Positions 1-8,297 of a stretch of DNA of 64,000 bases are shown here, piece by piece. Every line of letters starts with the position of its first letter. Within the stretch, counting starts at the first letter, position 1. The position numbers and the translations under genes are program-made. Source of the stretch: AC-32 sp963717475 (lineage in GTDB: Bacteria; Actinomycetota; Thermoleophilia; Gaiellales; Gaiellaceae); assembly GCA_963717475.1 (NCBI GenBank), contig OY970337.1:744001-808000 (forward strand), read 5' to 3'. Below the pieces are notes generated by a model. That model was not told the origin of the DNA and ran no database searches. It was given only the letters and a program-made list of their open reading frames with translations.

Positions 1-49
1 ACTGCGCACCGTCGCATGCTCCAAACGGCGGTTGGTGCATGATCAAGCA

Positions 50-472
50 ATGCCTGTGGAGGCGATCCATCTCGGTGCTCCTCGTAAGCCGGAACTGTGG
101 ACGGTCGAGTCAGTACGAGCAGTTGCCGGGAAGGGGCTCGAAGGCGACCGTCATTTCCATGCCGACGGAGCCGCGTCAGGCCAGGCACTGACGCTCGTTT
201 CCGCCGAGGTCGTCGCCGACGTTGGACTAGTGGCGGGAGAGACTCGCCGGCAGCTGACTGTGCGCGACGTGGATCTGAACAGCCTCGTTGGCAAACGCTT
301 CCGGGTCGGCGAGGTCGAGTGCCTCGGTGTGGAGCTCTGCGAGCCGTGTCGGCATCTGGAGGAGATGACGCGGCCGGGGATCATCAAGGAGCTCACTCAT
401 CGGGCAGGGATCAATGCCGACATCCTCGTGGGTGGCGTCATCCGCGTCGGCGATCCAGTAGTCGAGCTCTAG
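50..472 (+). CDS. MOSC domain protein
   Basis: About 140 residues matching a stand-alone MOSC (molybdenum cofactor sulfurase C-terminal) domain: the GLEGDRH motif near the start, the strand RQLTVRDVDLNSLVG, and the conserved Cys in CEPC that MOSC enzymes use to carry sulfur. Such proteins bind pyranopterin cofactors and take part in metal-sulfur transfer; the substrate here is unknown. ATG 50 gives the usual N-terminus, but GTG 35 and TTG 32 are also in frame. The upstream context is cut by the window edge. A copy of the interspersed repeat lies 16 bases after the stop codon. Confidence 0.85.
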   Translation: MPVEAIHLGAPRKPELWTVESVRAVAGKGLEGDRHFHADGAASGQALTLVSAEVVADVGLVAGETRRQLTVRDVDLNSLVGKRFRVGEVECLGVELCEPCRHLEEMTRPGIIKELTHRAGINADILVGGVIRVGDPVVEL

Positions 473-487
473 GCGCAGGTCGCTCGT

Positions 488-513
488 CTGGGCCAGCGTG
501 CGGGAATGTCCCC
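488..513 (+). repeat. interspersed repeat, copy 1
   Basis: About 26 bases containing the core GGCCAGCGTGCG followed by GAATGTC. Near-identical copies occur at 5789, 29893 and 30391, with degenerate copies at 1545 and 2399, all in the same orientation. This copy sits between the MOSC stop and the cupin promoter. Confidence 0.75.
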
Positions 514-542
514 TGAGCCAGGACCTCTGGACGCCCCCGCCC

Positions 543-555
543 TACAATCCGGCCC
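543..555 (+). promoter_or_regulatory. -10 hexamer, probably leaderless
   Basis: TACAAT at 543-548 lies seven bases before the cupin GTG and no Shine-Dalgarno sequence fits between them. Transcription would start at about the start codon. No convincing -35 is seen. Confidence 0.5.
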
Positions 556-1023
556 GTGGAGGTGTTCAACCTCGAGGGCGAGCAGGACTGGGACTCCGAG
601 AACGATCGTGAGGGCTTCCGTCACCGCGCCACCCGGGTCGGCGCCCGGCTCGGTGCGCGTGCGCTCGGGGCGGGCCTCTATGAGCTCCCGCCCGGCGAGA
701 AGACGTGGCCCTATCACTACACGTACGGCATGGAGGAATGGCTGCTCGTCGTATCGGGGGCGCCGACGCTGCGCGCCCCGGAGGGCGAGCGCGAGCTCGC
801 GCGCGGCGACGTCGTCGTCTTCCGCGAGGGGCCAGAGGGCGCCCATCAACTGATCAACAGGAGCGCCGAGCCGGCGCGTGTGGTCATCTTCTCGTCCGAG
901 AGCTCGCTGACCGTCGTCCACTATCCCGACAGCGGCAAGGTCGGCTTCCGGGCGCGCAGCGACGGCCAGGGCGCGCTCCTCCCGCGCGAGCGCGAGCTCG
1001 ACTACTGGGAAGGCGAGGTGTGA
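556..1023 (+). CDS. cupin domain protein
   Basis: 155 residues forming a single double-stranded beta-helix (cupin_2). Motif 1 is seen around residues 47-66 (PPGEKTWPYHYTYGMEEWLL), with His and Glu as likely metal ligands. A GD turn (ELARGDVV) and the motif 2 His in GPEGAHQL follow. Small cupins of this kind are metal-dependent isomerases, dioxygenases or sensors, and no specific substrate can be assigned. It starts at GTG 556 directly after a -10 hexamer. It is a single gene flanked by interspersed repeat copies. Confidence 0.85.
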   Translation: MEVFNLEGEQDWDSENDREGFRHRATRVGARLGARALGAGLYELPPGEKTWPYHYTYGMEEWLLVVSGAPTLRAPEGERELARGDVVVFREGPEGAHQLINRSAEPARVVIFSSESSLTVVHYPDSGKVGFRARSDGQGALLPRERELDYWEGEV

Positions 1024-1099
1024 TGACCCCTGAGCACAACGCGCTCTCGCTGACCTCCGCGAACGGTCAGCGCGCGCGTCGCGCATCCCCGAGGCGTAA

Positions 1100-1216
1100 C
1101 TACTTCCGCCGCGCAGCTGTCGCGCCGCCGATCGACAGCAGCGCGGCGACGAGCACGATCACGGCCCACCACGCGATTGCGAGCGTGCCGTCGTGCCAGG
1201 TGAGGACGTCCCACAT
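1100..1216 (-). CDS. small single-pass membrane peptide
   Basis: A 38-residue ORF starting MWDVLTWHDGT, with one hydrophobic helix (AIAWWAVIVLVAALLSIGG, about residues 13-31) and a basic tail ending RRK. An in-frame stop lies just upstream, so the ATG at 1216 is the only usual start. Length, helix and positive-inside tail look like a real small membrane protein, but no Shine-Dalgarno is clear and no family is recognised. Confidence 0.4.
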   Translation of the reverse strand: MWDVLTWHDGTLAIAWWAVIVLVAALLSIGGATAARRK

Positions 1217-1689
1217 GCCGACAGCGTACGCCTAGCGCTCGACGTCGCATACGACCAGCGCGGAGCACGGAGCCGTTCCCTGATCGTCCCAGTAGGCACG
1301 CTGGTAGTACAGGTCGGGTCGTTCCGACGTCGATACGGACGTGGCGAGCCTGTTCGCGGAACTCTGCGTGCGAGTTCCCGACGCTGCGCAGCGGGCGGAG
1401 CTGCTGGGAGTGCCCGCCGACACCGAAGCAGCCTGGCAACGTGGGCGCACTCTCCCGGTACTTCGAGCGCATCGGAGGGCGCTGGAACGCGCGCTCCGAA
1501 AGCGCGCCGGAACAGAACGAGAACCTGGGGAGCCGGACTGAGGCTTGTGCCAGCGTTTCGGAATGACGCCTGAACAAGCGGAGGCTGGATCTCACCGAGG
1601 CCAATGAGTTCTCGGTGGACTGTCAGTCTCTACCGCGTACGGATTTTTGGGACGTTCTCGCCCTGCAGGAAACGACTCCCGGAGGCCGC
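1217..1689. other. no supported gene
   Basis: No convincing gene. Two weak possibilities were seen: a plus-strand ORF of 66 residues at 1341-1541 and a minus-strand ORF ending at 1232. Neither has a start signal or family match. A degenerate repeat copy lies at 1545-1573, and a GGAGG ribosome site for the next gene lies at 1681-1685. Confidence 0.5.
1545..1573 (+). repeat. interspersed repeat, degenerate copy
   Basis: Reads GTGCCAGCGT, a divergent middle, then GAATGACGCC and TGAAC. It aligns with the repeat copies at 488 and 30391 in the same orientation, with several mismatches. Confidence 0.45.
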
Positions 1690-2382
1690 ATGAAGCTCTT
1701 GCTCACGTCCGCTGGCATCAAGAACCCGAGCATCCACGACGCCCTCGTCGACCTGCTGGGCAAGCCCATCGCCGAGTCCAATGCTCTTTGCATACCGACC
1801 GCGGCGTACGGGAGCTCCTACAGCACTCCGGCCGGCCCGTGGCGGTTCGTCAGCGGACGGTCCGACCAGCCGATGACCGAGCTCGGTTGGAAATCGCTCG
1901 GCGTGCTCGAGCTAACGGCGATTCCCAGCGTGGGTTCAGACCGCTGGGTCCAATGGGTCCGCGAGACCGACGCCCTATTGGTGAACGGCGGCGACGCGCT
2001 GTATCTATGCCACTGGATGCAGGAATCCGGTCTCGCGGATCTCCTGCCGTCGCTGCGCGACATCGTCTGGGTGGGGTTCAGCGCCGGGAGCATGGTGCTG
2101 ACCCCCCGGATCGGCAAGGACTTCGTTGGCTGGAAGTCGCCCAGCGGCAGCGACGAAACGCTGGGCGTCGTCGACTTCTCGATCTTCCCGCACGTGGATC
2201 ACCCGGATCTGCCGGAGAACACCATGGCCGAGGCAGAACGATGGGCTTCCGGCTTGTCGAATCCGGCATACGCAATCGACGACGACACCGCCATAAAGGT
2301 GGTCGACGACACCGTCGAAGTCATCTCCCAGGGGCACTGGAAGCTGTTCGCCCCCAACCCGGGAGCAAGCGAATCCGGCTAG
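1690..2382 (+). CDS. peptidase S51 family (PepE/cyanophycinase-like)
   Basis: 230 residues. The class-I-glutaminase-like fold of family S51 is recognisable: an N-terminal strand (MKLLLTSAG), the NGGD loop (LLVNGGDALYL) and the nucleophile elbow GFSAGSM with the catalytic Ser. A conserved DFSIFPHVDH segment carries the likely catalytic His. Members are dipeptidases E (Asp-X) or cyanophycinases, and the size fits a PepE-like cytosolic enzyme. ATG 1690 is chosen because GGAGG lies five bases upstream; the frame is open further upstream to 1615. Degenerate repeat copies flank it on both sides. Confidence 0.85.
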   Translation: MKLLLTSAGIKNPSIHDALVDLLGKPIAESNALCIPTAAYGSSYSTPAGPWRFVSGRSDQPMTELGWKSLGVLELTAIPSVGSDRWVQWVRETDALLVNGGDALYLCHWMQESGLADLLPSLRDIVWVGFSAGSMVLTPRIGKDFVGWKSPSGSDETLGVVDFSIFPHVDHPDLPENTMAEAERWASGLSNPAYAIDDDTAIKVVDDTVEVISQGHWKLFAPNPGASESG

Positions 2383-2398
2383 GAGACGAGTCGCGCTC

Positions 2399-2430
2399 GC
2401 CTGCGCGAGTGCTCGCGAGTGACGCCCGAA
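2399..2430 (+). repeat. interspersed repeat, degenerate copy
   Basis: CCTGCGCGAGTG followed by GCGAGTGACGCCCGAAC: a weak but same-orientation match to the repeat element, again between two single genes. Confidence 0.35.
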
Positions 2431-2449
2431 CGGGGTTACCCTCCGGCGT

Positions 2450-2836
2450 GTGAAGGTGAAGGTTGAGCGGGTTGATTTTGTCTCTTTCCTGACACGGGAC
2501 ATCGCGCGCGCGAGGGCGTTCTATGCCGATCTCCTCGGTCTCGAAGTCGAGAGCGAGGGCGAGTTCGACATGGAGTTCCGAGCGGGTCAGGTGACGCTCG
2601 ACATCTTCGACCCCTCCAGCATCGGCCAACCATTCGCTCCCAGCCCCGCCGGCCTGGCGCTACGAGTCTCCGATGTCGCCGCCGTGCGGGCTGAGCTCGA
2701 GGCGAATGGCGTCGAGTTCGATGGGCCTACCCAGGACACCGGTGTCTGTCACATGGCGTCTTTCCGTGATCCGGACGGAAACGCCCTCATGCTCCATCGC
2801 CGCTACGCACCCTTCAACGACGGCCGCGAACCCTGA
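2450..2836 (+). CDS. VOC (glyoxalase/bleomycin-resistance) family protein
   Basis: 128 residues with the two beta-alpha-beta-beta-beta modules of the vicinal oxygen chelate fold. The first begins VDFVSFLTRDIARARAFYADLLGLEV, split here as the family's DxxRARxFY pattern. The second ends MASFRDPDGNALMLHRR, the common FxDPDGN signature. VOC proteins are metal-dependent lyases, dioxygenases or drug-binding proteins, and the substrate is unknown. GTG 2450 lies seven bases after TACCCT (2437-2442) with no ribosome site, so it is probably leaderless. Confidence 0.85.
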   Translation: MKVKVERVDFVSFLTRDIARARAFYADLLGLEVESEGEFDMEFRAGQVTLDIFDPSSIGQPFAPSPAGLALRVSDVAAVRAELEANGVEFDGPTQDTGVCHMASFRDPDGNALMLHRRYAPFNDGREP

Positions 2837-2921
2837 AACGGCGAGAGGTGCACCGCGTGCGCGAGGGTCCTCTCACTTGATCCAGCGCGGTGGCGTCGCC
2901 CGACCGCTCGGCTTTCGTCTT

Positions 2922-3137
2922 TCAGGTTCGGGCCGGCCTCGACGCGTCCCACAGTACGTAGATGAGCAGTCCGACGAGTGGAATGACGAGGATGACGACG
3001 AGCCAGAACACTTTGCCGCCGAGTCCGAGATCTCTGCGGCGGACGATTCTGACGGCGAAGACCAGCCAGACGACGATCCACGCGATGAGCGCGATGCCGG
3101 CAAGTCCGGTACCGAACGTGTACGCAAGCAGCGCCAT
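2922..3137 (-). CDS. PLDc_N (phospholipase D-nuclease N-terminal) membrane protein
   Basis: 71 residues with two hydrophobic helices: about residues 10-29 (AGIALIAWIVVWLVFAV) and 44-64 (VFWLVVILVIPLVGLLIYVL). The ending WDASRPART and the pattern D-L...K..W...I..IP..G.L.Y match the small PLDc_N family of unknown function. ATG 3137 follows directly after the aldolase stop (3140), so the two probably form one transcript. Confidence 0.7.
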   Translation of the reverse strand: MALLAYTFGTGLAGIALIAWIVVWLVFAVRIVRRRDLGLGGKVFWLVVILVIPLVGLLIYVLWDASRPART

Positions 3138-3139
3138 CC

Positions 3140-4159
3140 TCACGCCGCGGCGGTCTCCATCTCCGGCGCGTAGGAGCCCGTGCGGGCGGCGCCGTTGAAC
3201 TTCGCGCGGCGATAGAACGCCTTCTGCGCGTCCTCGACTTTGGCTTCGTCGCCGCCCCAGGCCTTGAGCGCCGGCGCCTGCAGCGCGCGGCCGTACGAGA
3301 AGGACAGCTCCCACGGATGGGGGCCACGCGCGTTCATCGCGTTCAGGTGCGCGGTCGCGTCCTCGTCGGTCTGGCCGCCCGAGAGGAAGACGATTCCCGG
3401 AACCGCGGCGGGCACATGGCGCGACAGCACATCGAGGGTCGCCTCGGCGACCTCATCGATCCCAGCGCGGTCGGAGGCCTCGTAGCCGCTCAGCACCATG
3501 TTCGGCTTGAGCAGCGTGCCGTAGAGGTCGACGCGCTGGTCATGGAGCTCCGTGTAGACCGCCTGTAGCGCGCGGCCGGTCGCGCTCGCAGCGCCGCCGA
3601 TCGAGTGCGTGCCATCCATCAGCACCTCCGGCTCGACGATCGGGACGAGCCCCGCCTCCTGAGACAGCGCCGCATAGCGGGCAAGGGCGTGCGCGTTCGT
3701 CCAGACGCAGTACTCGCTCGGGATCCCGTCGCCGACCGAGTACGTGGCGCGCCACTTGGTGAAGCGCGCCCCGAGCTCGTAGTACTCCTGGAGCCGTTCT
3801 CGCAGCCCGTCGAGCCCCTCCGTGATCGTCTCGTCCGAGGCCAGCGCGAGCGGCTTCGTGCCCTTGTCGACCTTGATTCCCGGGATGATCCCGCGGTCCG
3901 CGAGCAGCTTCGGGAACGGCGTCCCGTCGGAGGAGCTCTGGCGAATCGTCTCGTCGAACAGGATCACGCCGCTGATGTACTCCTCGACGCCATCGGCGGT
4001 GAAGAGGAGCTCGCGGTAGGCGCGCCGGTTGTCCTCGGTGGACTCGACGCCGATCGAGTCGAAGCGCTTCTTGATCGTGCCGTCGCTCTCGTCGGCGGCG
4101 AGGATGCCTTTGCCCTCGGCGACGAGCGCCTTCGCGGTCTCGTGGAGCTCGGTTCCCAT
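3140..4159 (-). CDS. class I fructose-bisphosphate aldolase
   Basis: 339 residues, the eukaryotic-type glycolytic Schiff-base aldolase. Family landmarks are GILAADES (Asp23), FTKWRATYS with its active-site Lys, and LLKPNMV with the Schiff-base Lys. The FLSGGQ loop binds phosphate. It cleaves fructose 1,6-bisphosphate to dihydroxyacetone phosphate and glyceraldehyde 3-phosphate in glycolysis/gluconeogenesis and needs no metal. ATG 4159 is preceded by AAGGGGGA. The Tyr-ending C-terminal tail of vertebrate enzymes is absent, as is usual in bacteria. Confidence 0.95.
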   Translation of the reverse strand: MGTELHETAKALVAEGKGILAADESDGTIKKRFDSIGVESTEDNRRAYRELLFTADGVEEYISGVILFDETIRQSSSDGTPFPKLLADRGIIPGIKVDKGTKPLALASDETITEGLDGLRERLQEYYELGARFTKWRATYSVGDGIPSEYCVWTNAHALARYAALSQEAGLVPIVEPEVLMDGTHSIGGAASATGRALQAVYTELHDQRVDLYGTLLKPNMVLSGYEASDRAGIDEVAEATLDVLSRHVPAAVPGIVFLSGGQTDEDATAHLNAMNARGPHPWELSFSYGRALQAPALKAWGGDEAKVEDAQKAFYRRAKFNGAARTGSYAPEMETAAA

Positions 4160-4185
4160 CGGTCCCCCTTGGTTCGCTGGCGCGA

Positions 4186-4692
4186 TTATCCCTCAGCGCC
4201 GCCGGTCTGGAGGAGCAGGCGGACGGCCCGGAGCTCCGTCGGCGTCGCGGGCTCGATCGCGCCGGCGCTGATCCACCAGGCGGGATGGATCTCGTTCCAG
4301 CCGTGCTCGGTGTCGTCGGTCCACGGGCCGACCACCTCGATGCGCGAGCCGACCCGCGGGACGGCGACGCGCGAGCGGTCCTGCGGAATGATCTCGACGA
4401 CCAGGTTCCCGCCGATGCGGTCGTTGCCGTCGGAGAGGAGCTTCTCGTAGGGCGGATCGAGGCGCAGGTCGATGTGGACGTCGCCGTCGTACTCCTCGAA
4501 CTTGACCTGGCGAACCGTGCCGATTGCGGCGCGGCAGCGGGTCTTCACGACCAGGCGCTGCGGGTGGTAGACGCCGGCCAGCGGATTGCCGCCACGGCAG
4601 TAGGGAGAGGGCGGCGCGACCTGCCGCCGGAGGCTGCACGCGGCGGTGCAGGAGACGAGAAAGACCGTCAGGACGACCGCAGCGCGCCGCAT
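4186..4692 (-). CDS. hypothetical lipoprotein
   Basis: 168 residues. The N-terminus MRRAAVVLTVFLVSC leads to a lipobox ending TAAC (Cys19), so it is probably exported and lipid-anchored. The mature part contains CRAAIGTVRQVKFEEYDGDVHIDL and ends with a VVGPWTDDTEHGWNEIHPAW segment, which together look like a small OB-type beta-barrel seen in actinobacterial proteins of unknown function. No enzyme motif is seen. It lies upstream of the aldolase on the same strand, but the 27-base gap carries the aldolase's own ribosome site. Confidence 0.7.
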   Translation of the reverse strand: MRRAAVVLTVFLVSCTAACSLRRQVAPPSPYCRGGNPLAGVYHPQRLVVKTRCRAAIGTVRQVKFEEYDGDVHIDLRLDPPYEKLLSDGNDRIGGNLVVEIIPQDRSRVAVPRVGSRIEVVGPWTDDTEHGWNEIHPAWWISAGAIEPATPTELRAVRLLLQTGGAEG

Positions 4693-4762
4693 GGGGCGAG
4701 CCTGCCAGCAGCGGCGGCGGAGCGAAAGTCGCTCTTCAGGACTCGGCTAGAATCGCATTCGC

Positions 4763-4835
4763 GCGGACGTAGCTCAGTTGGTAGAGCATCAGCTTCCCAA
4801 GCTGAGGGTCGCGGGTTCGATCCCCGTCGTCCGCT
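4763..4835 (+). tRNA. tRNA-Gly (anticodon CCC)
   Basis: A complete cloverleaf: acceptor stem GCGGACG pairing with CGTCCGC, D-arm GCTCAGTTGGTAGAGC, anticodon stem TCAGC/GCTGA around loop TTCCCAA (anticodon CCC), and T-arm GCGGG TTCGATC CCCGT. The discriminator is T and CCA is not encoded. Its 3' half is repeated at 6590-6635 and, degenerately, at 7480-7523, marking it as an integration site. Confidence 0.95.
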
Positions 4836-4973
4836 CCTAGGAACCAAGCCGAAACCCGCTTCTCGTACGCATGGACCCTGGCTTCGCGGAGTTCGTCCCG
4901 CCGCTGGCGCCGTCGCCGTGGCTCCGCAAGGACGGCCAGTGGTGGCCCATGGATCAACGTCCTACGCGTTAGC

Positions 4974-5741
4974 GTGCCGCCGGTGAGCTTCATCGTCGAC
5001 GCAGGCGCCTACGACAGCTACATGGGCAGGTACTCGGTACTGCTTGCGCCTCAGCTGGTGGATTTCGCAACGGTCTCCGCGGGACAACGAGTGCTCGACG
5101 TCGGATGCGGCCCGGGCGCATTGACGGCCGAGTTGGTCAAGCGACTCGGTGCGGCAGCGGTTTCTGCCGTCGATCCATCGGAACCCTTCGTCGCCGCGGT
5201 GGAGGAGCGGCATCCTGGCGTCGAAGTGCGGCGTGCAGCCGCGGAGCAGTTGCCGTTCCAGGACGCGGAGTTCGACACGACCTTGGCGCAACTGGTGGTC
5301 CTTCTCATGGAGGATCCCACTGCGGGAGTGGCCGAGATGGTGCGTGTAACCCGGAAGCGCGGCGTCGTGGCGGCCTCGGTCTGGGACTACGCGGGCGGCC
5401 GAGGCCCGGTCAGCGTGCTCTGGGATGCAGCGCGCGAGCTCGATCCCGAGGTCGCCGACGAGTCCCACCTCGCCGGCGTTCGCGAAGGCCATCTCGCGGA
5501 GTTGTTCGACGCTGCCGGACTCGTGGAGATAGAGGAGGCCACTCACTCGATCCGCGTCGAGCATTCGAGCTTCGAAGAATGGTGGGAGCCGCTCACGTTC
5601 GGCGTCGGGCCTGCCGGAAGCTATGTCGCCGGACTCGACCCCGCACTACGATCTCGGCTCCGTGAACGCTGTCGCGCGAAGCTCCCTCACGCACCATTCC
5701 TCCTGACAGCGCAGGCCTGGGCAGCACGAGGTCTCGCATAG
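4974..5741 (+). CDS. class I SAM-dependent methyltransferase
   Basis: 255 residues with the Rossmann methyltransferase signature: motif I VLDVGCGPGALT (about residues 40-51), an acidic post-I Asp (AVDPSEP), and a motif II/III-like LPFQDAEFDTTLAQLVVL. The target is unknown; the layout resembles UbiE/Methyltransf_11 small-molecule enzymes. Starts GTG 4974 and GTG 4983 both fit. It is the first gene inside the tRNA-Gly island, with a repeat copy 48 bases after its stop. Confidence 0.85.
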   Translation: MPPVSFIVDAGAYDSYMGRYSVLLAPQLVDFATVSAGQRVLDVGCGPGALTAELVKRLGAAAVSAVDPSEPFVAAVEERHPGVEVRRAAAEQLPFQDAEFDTTLAQLVVLLMEDPTAGVAEMVRVTRKRGVVAASVWDYAGGRGPVSVLWDAARELDPEVADESHLAGVREGHLAELFDAAGLVEIEEATHSIRVEHSSFEEWWEPLTFGVGPAGSYVAGLDPALRSRLRERCRAKLPHAPFLLTAQAWAARGLA

Positions 5742-5788
5742 CGCCCACGAATCGATGGCGCTCTACTCCGCCACGTAGGTCGCCGTCG

Positions 5789-5815
5789 CCTGGGCCAGCG
5801 TGCGCGAATGTCACC
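5789..5815 (+). repeat. interspersed repeat, copy 2
   Basis: Core GGCCAGCGTGCG then GAATGTCACC, matching 29893-29920 almost base for base. It lies inside the tRNA-Gly island between two genes. Confidence 0.75.
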
Positions 5816-5957
5816 AGAAGGACGTGAGCAGCGACCGTCCCTGGCGGTAACGAGGCGGGATCAGTGTGTTTGCTGAGCGGCGTCGGTGTTCGCCCTGATG
5901 TGCGCCTCGGGCGCTGCTAATAGCGTGGCCTTAGAGGATGTCGATAGGAGGTGTCAG

Positions 5958-6419
5958 ATGACACCGAGCGTTGAGGGCGCGACGAGCCGCGGCGTACGCA
6001 TGGCTGCGGCTCTTCTGATTTTCGGGCTGGTTGCGGGGCCGGCGGCGGAGCACCTCTACTGGATGCTGGGCGGCACGTGGGCGGTTGAAGACGCGACCTC
6101 GGCCACGGGTGTGCGGGTGGTGGCCGCCTTCGTGGTCATGCTGATCGCTGTCGCGGTGTTGGTCGTCCTGGCGCGGGTCGGGTGGTGGCAGCCGACGTTC
6201 GTGTCCGACCGCCTGAATCGGCTCTTGGCCTGGGCGCTCGCGGGCTTCTTTCTGCTCCATGGGCTGGTGAGCTTCGCCGAGGCCTTGGCCGGGGTACAGG
6301 TCGAATGGTGGCTGTATGGCCCGGGCGGGCTTGTAATCGGGCTGCTTGCGCTCGTCGTGGCGGGCTCGGGCGGTGCGTGGCGCATCCATCGGCCACACCG
6401 GATGCTGCCGTCGCACTAA
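5958..6419 (+). CDS. DUF3995-like four-helix membrane protein
   Basis: 153 residues with four predicted membrane helices (about 15-33, 50-72, 90-112, 122-142). The sequence AAEHLYWMLGGTWAV near the first helix matches the H.YW..GG.W hallmark of DUF3995. The function is not known. ATG 5958 is well supported by AGGAGGTG at 5946-5953; an open frame extends upstream to 5886. It is a single gene in the tRNA-Gly island. Confidence 0.65.
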   Translation: MTPSVEGATSRGVRMAAALLIFGLVAGPAAEHLYWMLGGTWAVEDATSATGVRVVAAFVVMLIAVAVLVVLARVGWWQPTFVSDRLNRLLAWALAGFFLLHGLVSFAEALAGVQVEWWLYGPGGLVIGLLALVVAGSGGAWRIHRPHRMLPSH

Positions 6420-6837
6420 AAGAGGCGCCACGGCCACTGGACTCACGGGCTCACAGAGCCACTAGCAATCGCGCTTCCTGCGAGTGAAAGAATCGTTATG
6501 TGGGTCAGCGTTCTCTTCGCTCGAGACACTGCTGGCGCGAAGACTGGCGCGCGGGCGGCGCAAACCGCACCGTTGAGCCGAACGTGACTAGCTTCCCAGG
6601 CTGAGGGTCGCGGGTTCGATCCCCGTCGTCCGCTCTCCTCTGTTCAAGCCGGAACCCGCATCGTTAGGCGGGTTCGGCGTTCCAGGGCTCGCGCGTCGCT
6701 TACCGCCCGAAACCGCGAAAGACCGCTCGGAACGGGCGCTCACTGGCGCGCGCAAACGGGGTCCCGCGGACCAAACGAGGGAGGGTCGCGCCTTCGACGG
6801 CTCGGGCCGTTCGCTTTCGCACCGCGAAAGGCATAAC
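6420..6837. other. intergenic region with tRNA remnant
   Basis: No gene seen. It contains the tRNA-Gly 3' copy (6590-6635), followed by CAAGCCGGAACCCGC, which resembles the sequence just after the true tRNA. Near 6781 there is another short stretch, GAGGGTCGCG then CTTCGA, that may be a more decayed T-arm copy. Confidence 0.6.
6590..6635 (+). repeat. tRNA-Gly 3'-end copy (att-like)
   Basis: 46 bases identical to 4791-4836 except one position. It includes the anticodon 3' stem, T-arm and acceptor 3' strand but lacks the 5' half, so it cannot be a functional tRNA. Confidence 0.85.
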
Positions 6838-7479
<642 letters not shown>

Positions 7480-7523
7480 GCTTGCCAAGCCGAGGGTCGC
7501 GCGTTCGATGGTCGCACGCTTCC
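7480..7523 (+). repeat. degenerate tRNA-Gly 3'-end copy
   Basis: GGCTTGCCAAGC, GAGGGTCGCG and GTTCGAT line up in order and spacing with the tRNA-Gly anticodon 3' stem and T-arm, with about nine mismatches over 44 bases. It lies directly before the hydrolase coding region. Confidence 0.55.
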
Positions 7524-7544
7524 CCGGCGCAGGACCAGCCAGCC

Positions 7545-8261
7545 TTGTGGTCACGCGTTCGCGGTGAGGGATCGCCGACGGTCGTCTTCGAGGCGGGCGG
7601 GGGAGAGGGCTCATCGGTGTGGGAGGACCTCGAGCCCGACGTGCGCACCCGTTTCCAGGTCCGGACGATGGTCTACGACCGGGCCGGGTTGGGGCGCAGC
7701 GCGCCAAACCCGTCTGCCTACTCGATCGACGGCGAGGCAAGCGCCTTGCGGCGGGAGCTCGACAGGCACTCCGTCACCGGGCCGATCGTGCTCGTCGCCC
7801 ACTCCTACGGCGCGTTCGTCGCGACGCTGGTTGCCGCGACCGACCCGCGCGTGGCCGGCCTCGTCCTCGTGGATGGCAACCTCGCGAGCTTCATGGACGA
7901 CGCGCAGCTCGAACGCCTCCTCGCGACCTACACCCCTCAGTTCGCCGCCCTCGAGCAGGCGGCGCCCGAACTGGCGCGCGTGATGATCCCGGTGATCGAG
8001 GCCTATCCGGCCACGGTCGAGCGGCTCCGCGAAGTGGACGTTCCGCACGACCTGCCGACCGTCGACATCGTCGCCGAGCGAACCTGGGTCGAGTCGCCGG
8101 GTGAGATCGAGGCGATCCGGCGGGCGCACAGCGACTTCGTCGCCGCGTCACCGCAGCGTCGGGCCGTGTTTGCAGACAAGAGCGGGCATCACGTGATGCG
8201 GGACCGGCCCGATCTGGTTCTCGAAGCAATCGGGAGCGTCATCGCAGCAGTCCGCGCGTGA
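7545..8261 (+). CDS. alpha/beta hydrolase (N-terminus uncertain)
   Basis: About 238 residues of the alpha/beta hydrolase fold. It has the oxyanion region TVVFEAGGGEG, the cap-preceding YDRAGLGRS, a nucleophile elbow AHSYGAF with catalytic Ser, and a catalytic His in SGHHVMRDRPDLV. Members hydrolyse esters or related bonds; the substrate is unknown. No good start exists: the family normally has 10-15 more residues before RGEGSPTVVF, while here the frame runs back into the tRNA remnant. TTG 7545 is the first usable start. The N-terminus may have been replaced by recombination at the remnant. Confidence 0.7.
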   Translation: MWSRVRGEGSPTVVFEAGGGEGSSVWEDLEPDVRTRFQVRTMVYDRAGLGRSAPNPSAYSIDGEASALRRELDRHSVTGPIVLVAHSYGAFVATLVAATDPRVAGLVLVDGNLASFMDDAQLERLLATYTPQFAALEQAAPELARVMIPVIEAYPATVERLREVDVPHDLPTVDIVAERTWVESPGEIEAIRRAHSDFVAASPQRRAVFADKSGHHVMRDRPDLVLEAIGSVIAAVRA

Positions 8262-8297
8262 CGGCGGGCGCGGCTAAGTGGGTAACTACCGGGCTAC

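Larger units (their letters stand above)
4791..6635 (+). mobile_element. small genomic island at tRNA-Gly
   Basis: The 46 bases 4791-4836 (tRNA 3' part) recur at 6590-6635 with one mismatch, and weaker similarity continues about 25 bases beyond both copies. The intact tRNA at one end with a 3'-end copy at the other is the classical footprint of tRNA-targeted integration. The interval holds a methyltransferase, a DUF3995 membrane protein and an interspersed repeat copy. No integrase or excisionase is seen, so it is either a relic or mobilised in trans. Confidence 0.5.

Noticed and set aside
1341..1541. 66-residue plus-strand ORF
   Set aside because: Composition is fairly protein-like, but there is no ribosome site, no hexamer at the right distance and no family; the surrounding frames are equally open.
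488..2430. Classical integron cassette array with attC sites
   Set aside because: The spacing of single genes and repeats is suggestive, but the repeats lack the paired inverted core sites of attC, and no IntI-type integrase is in the window.
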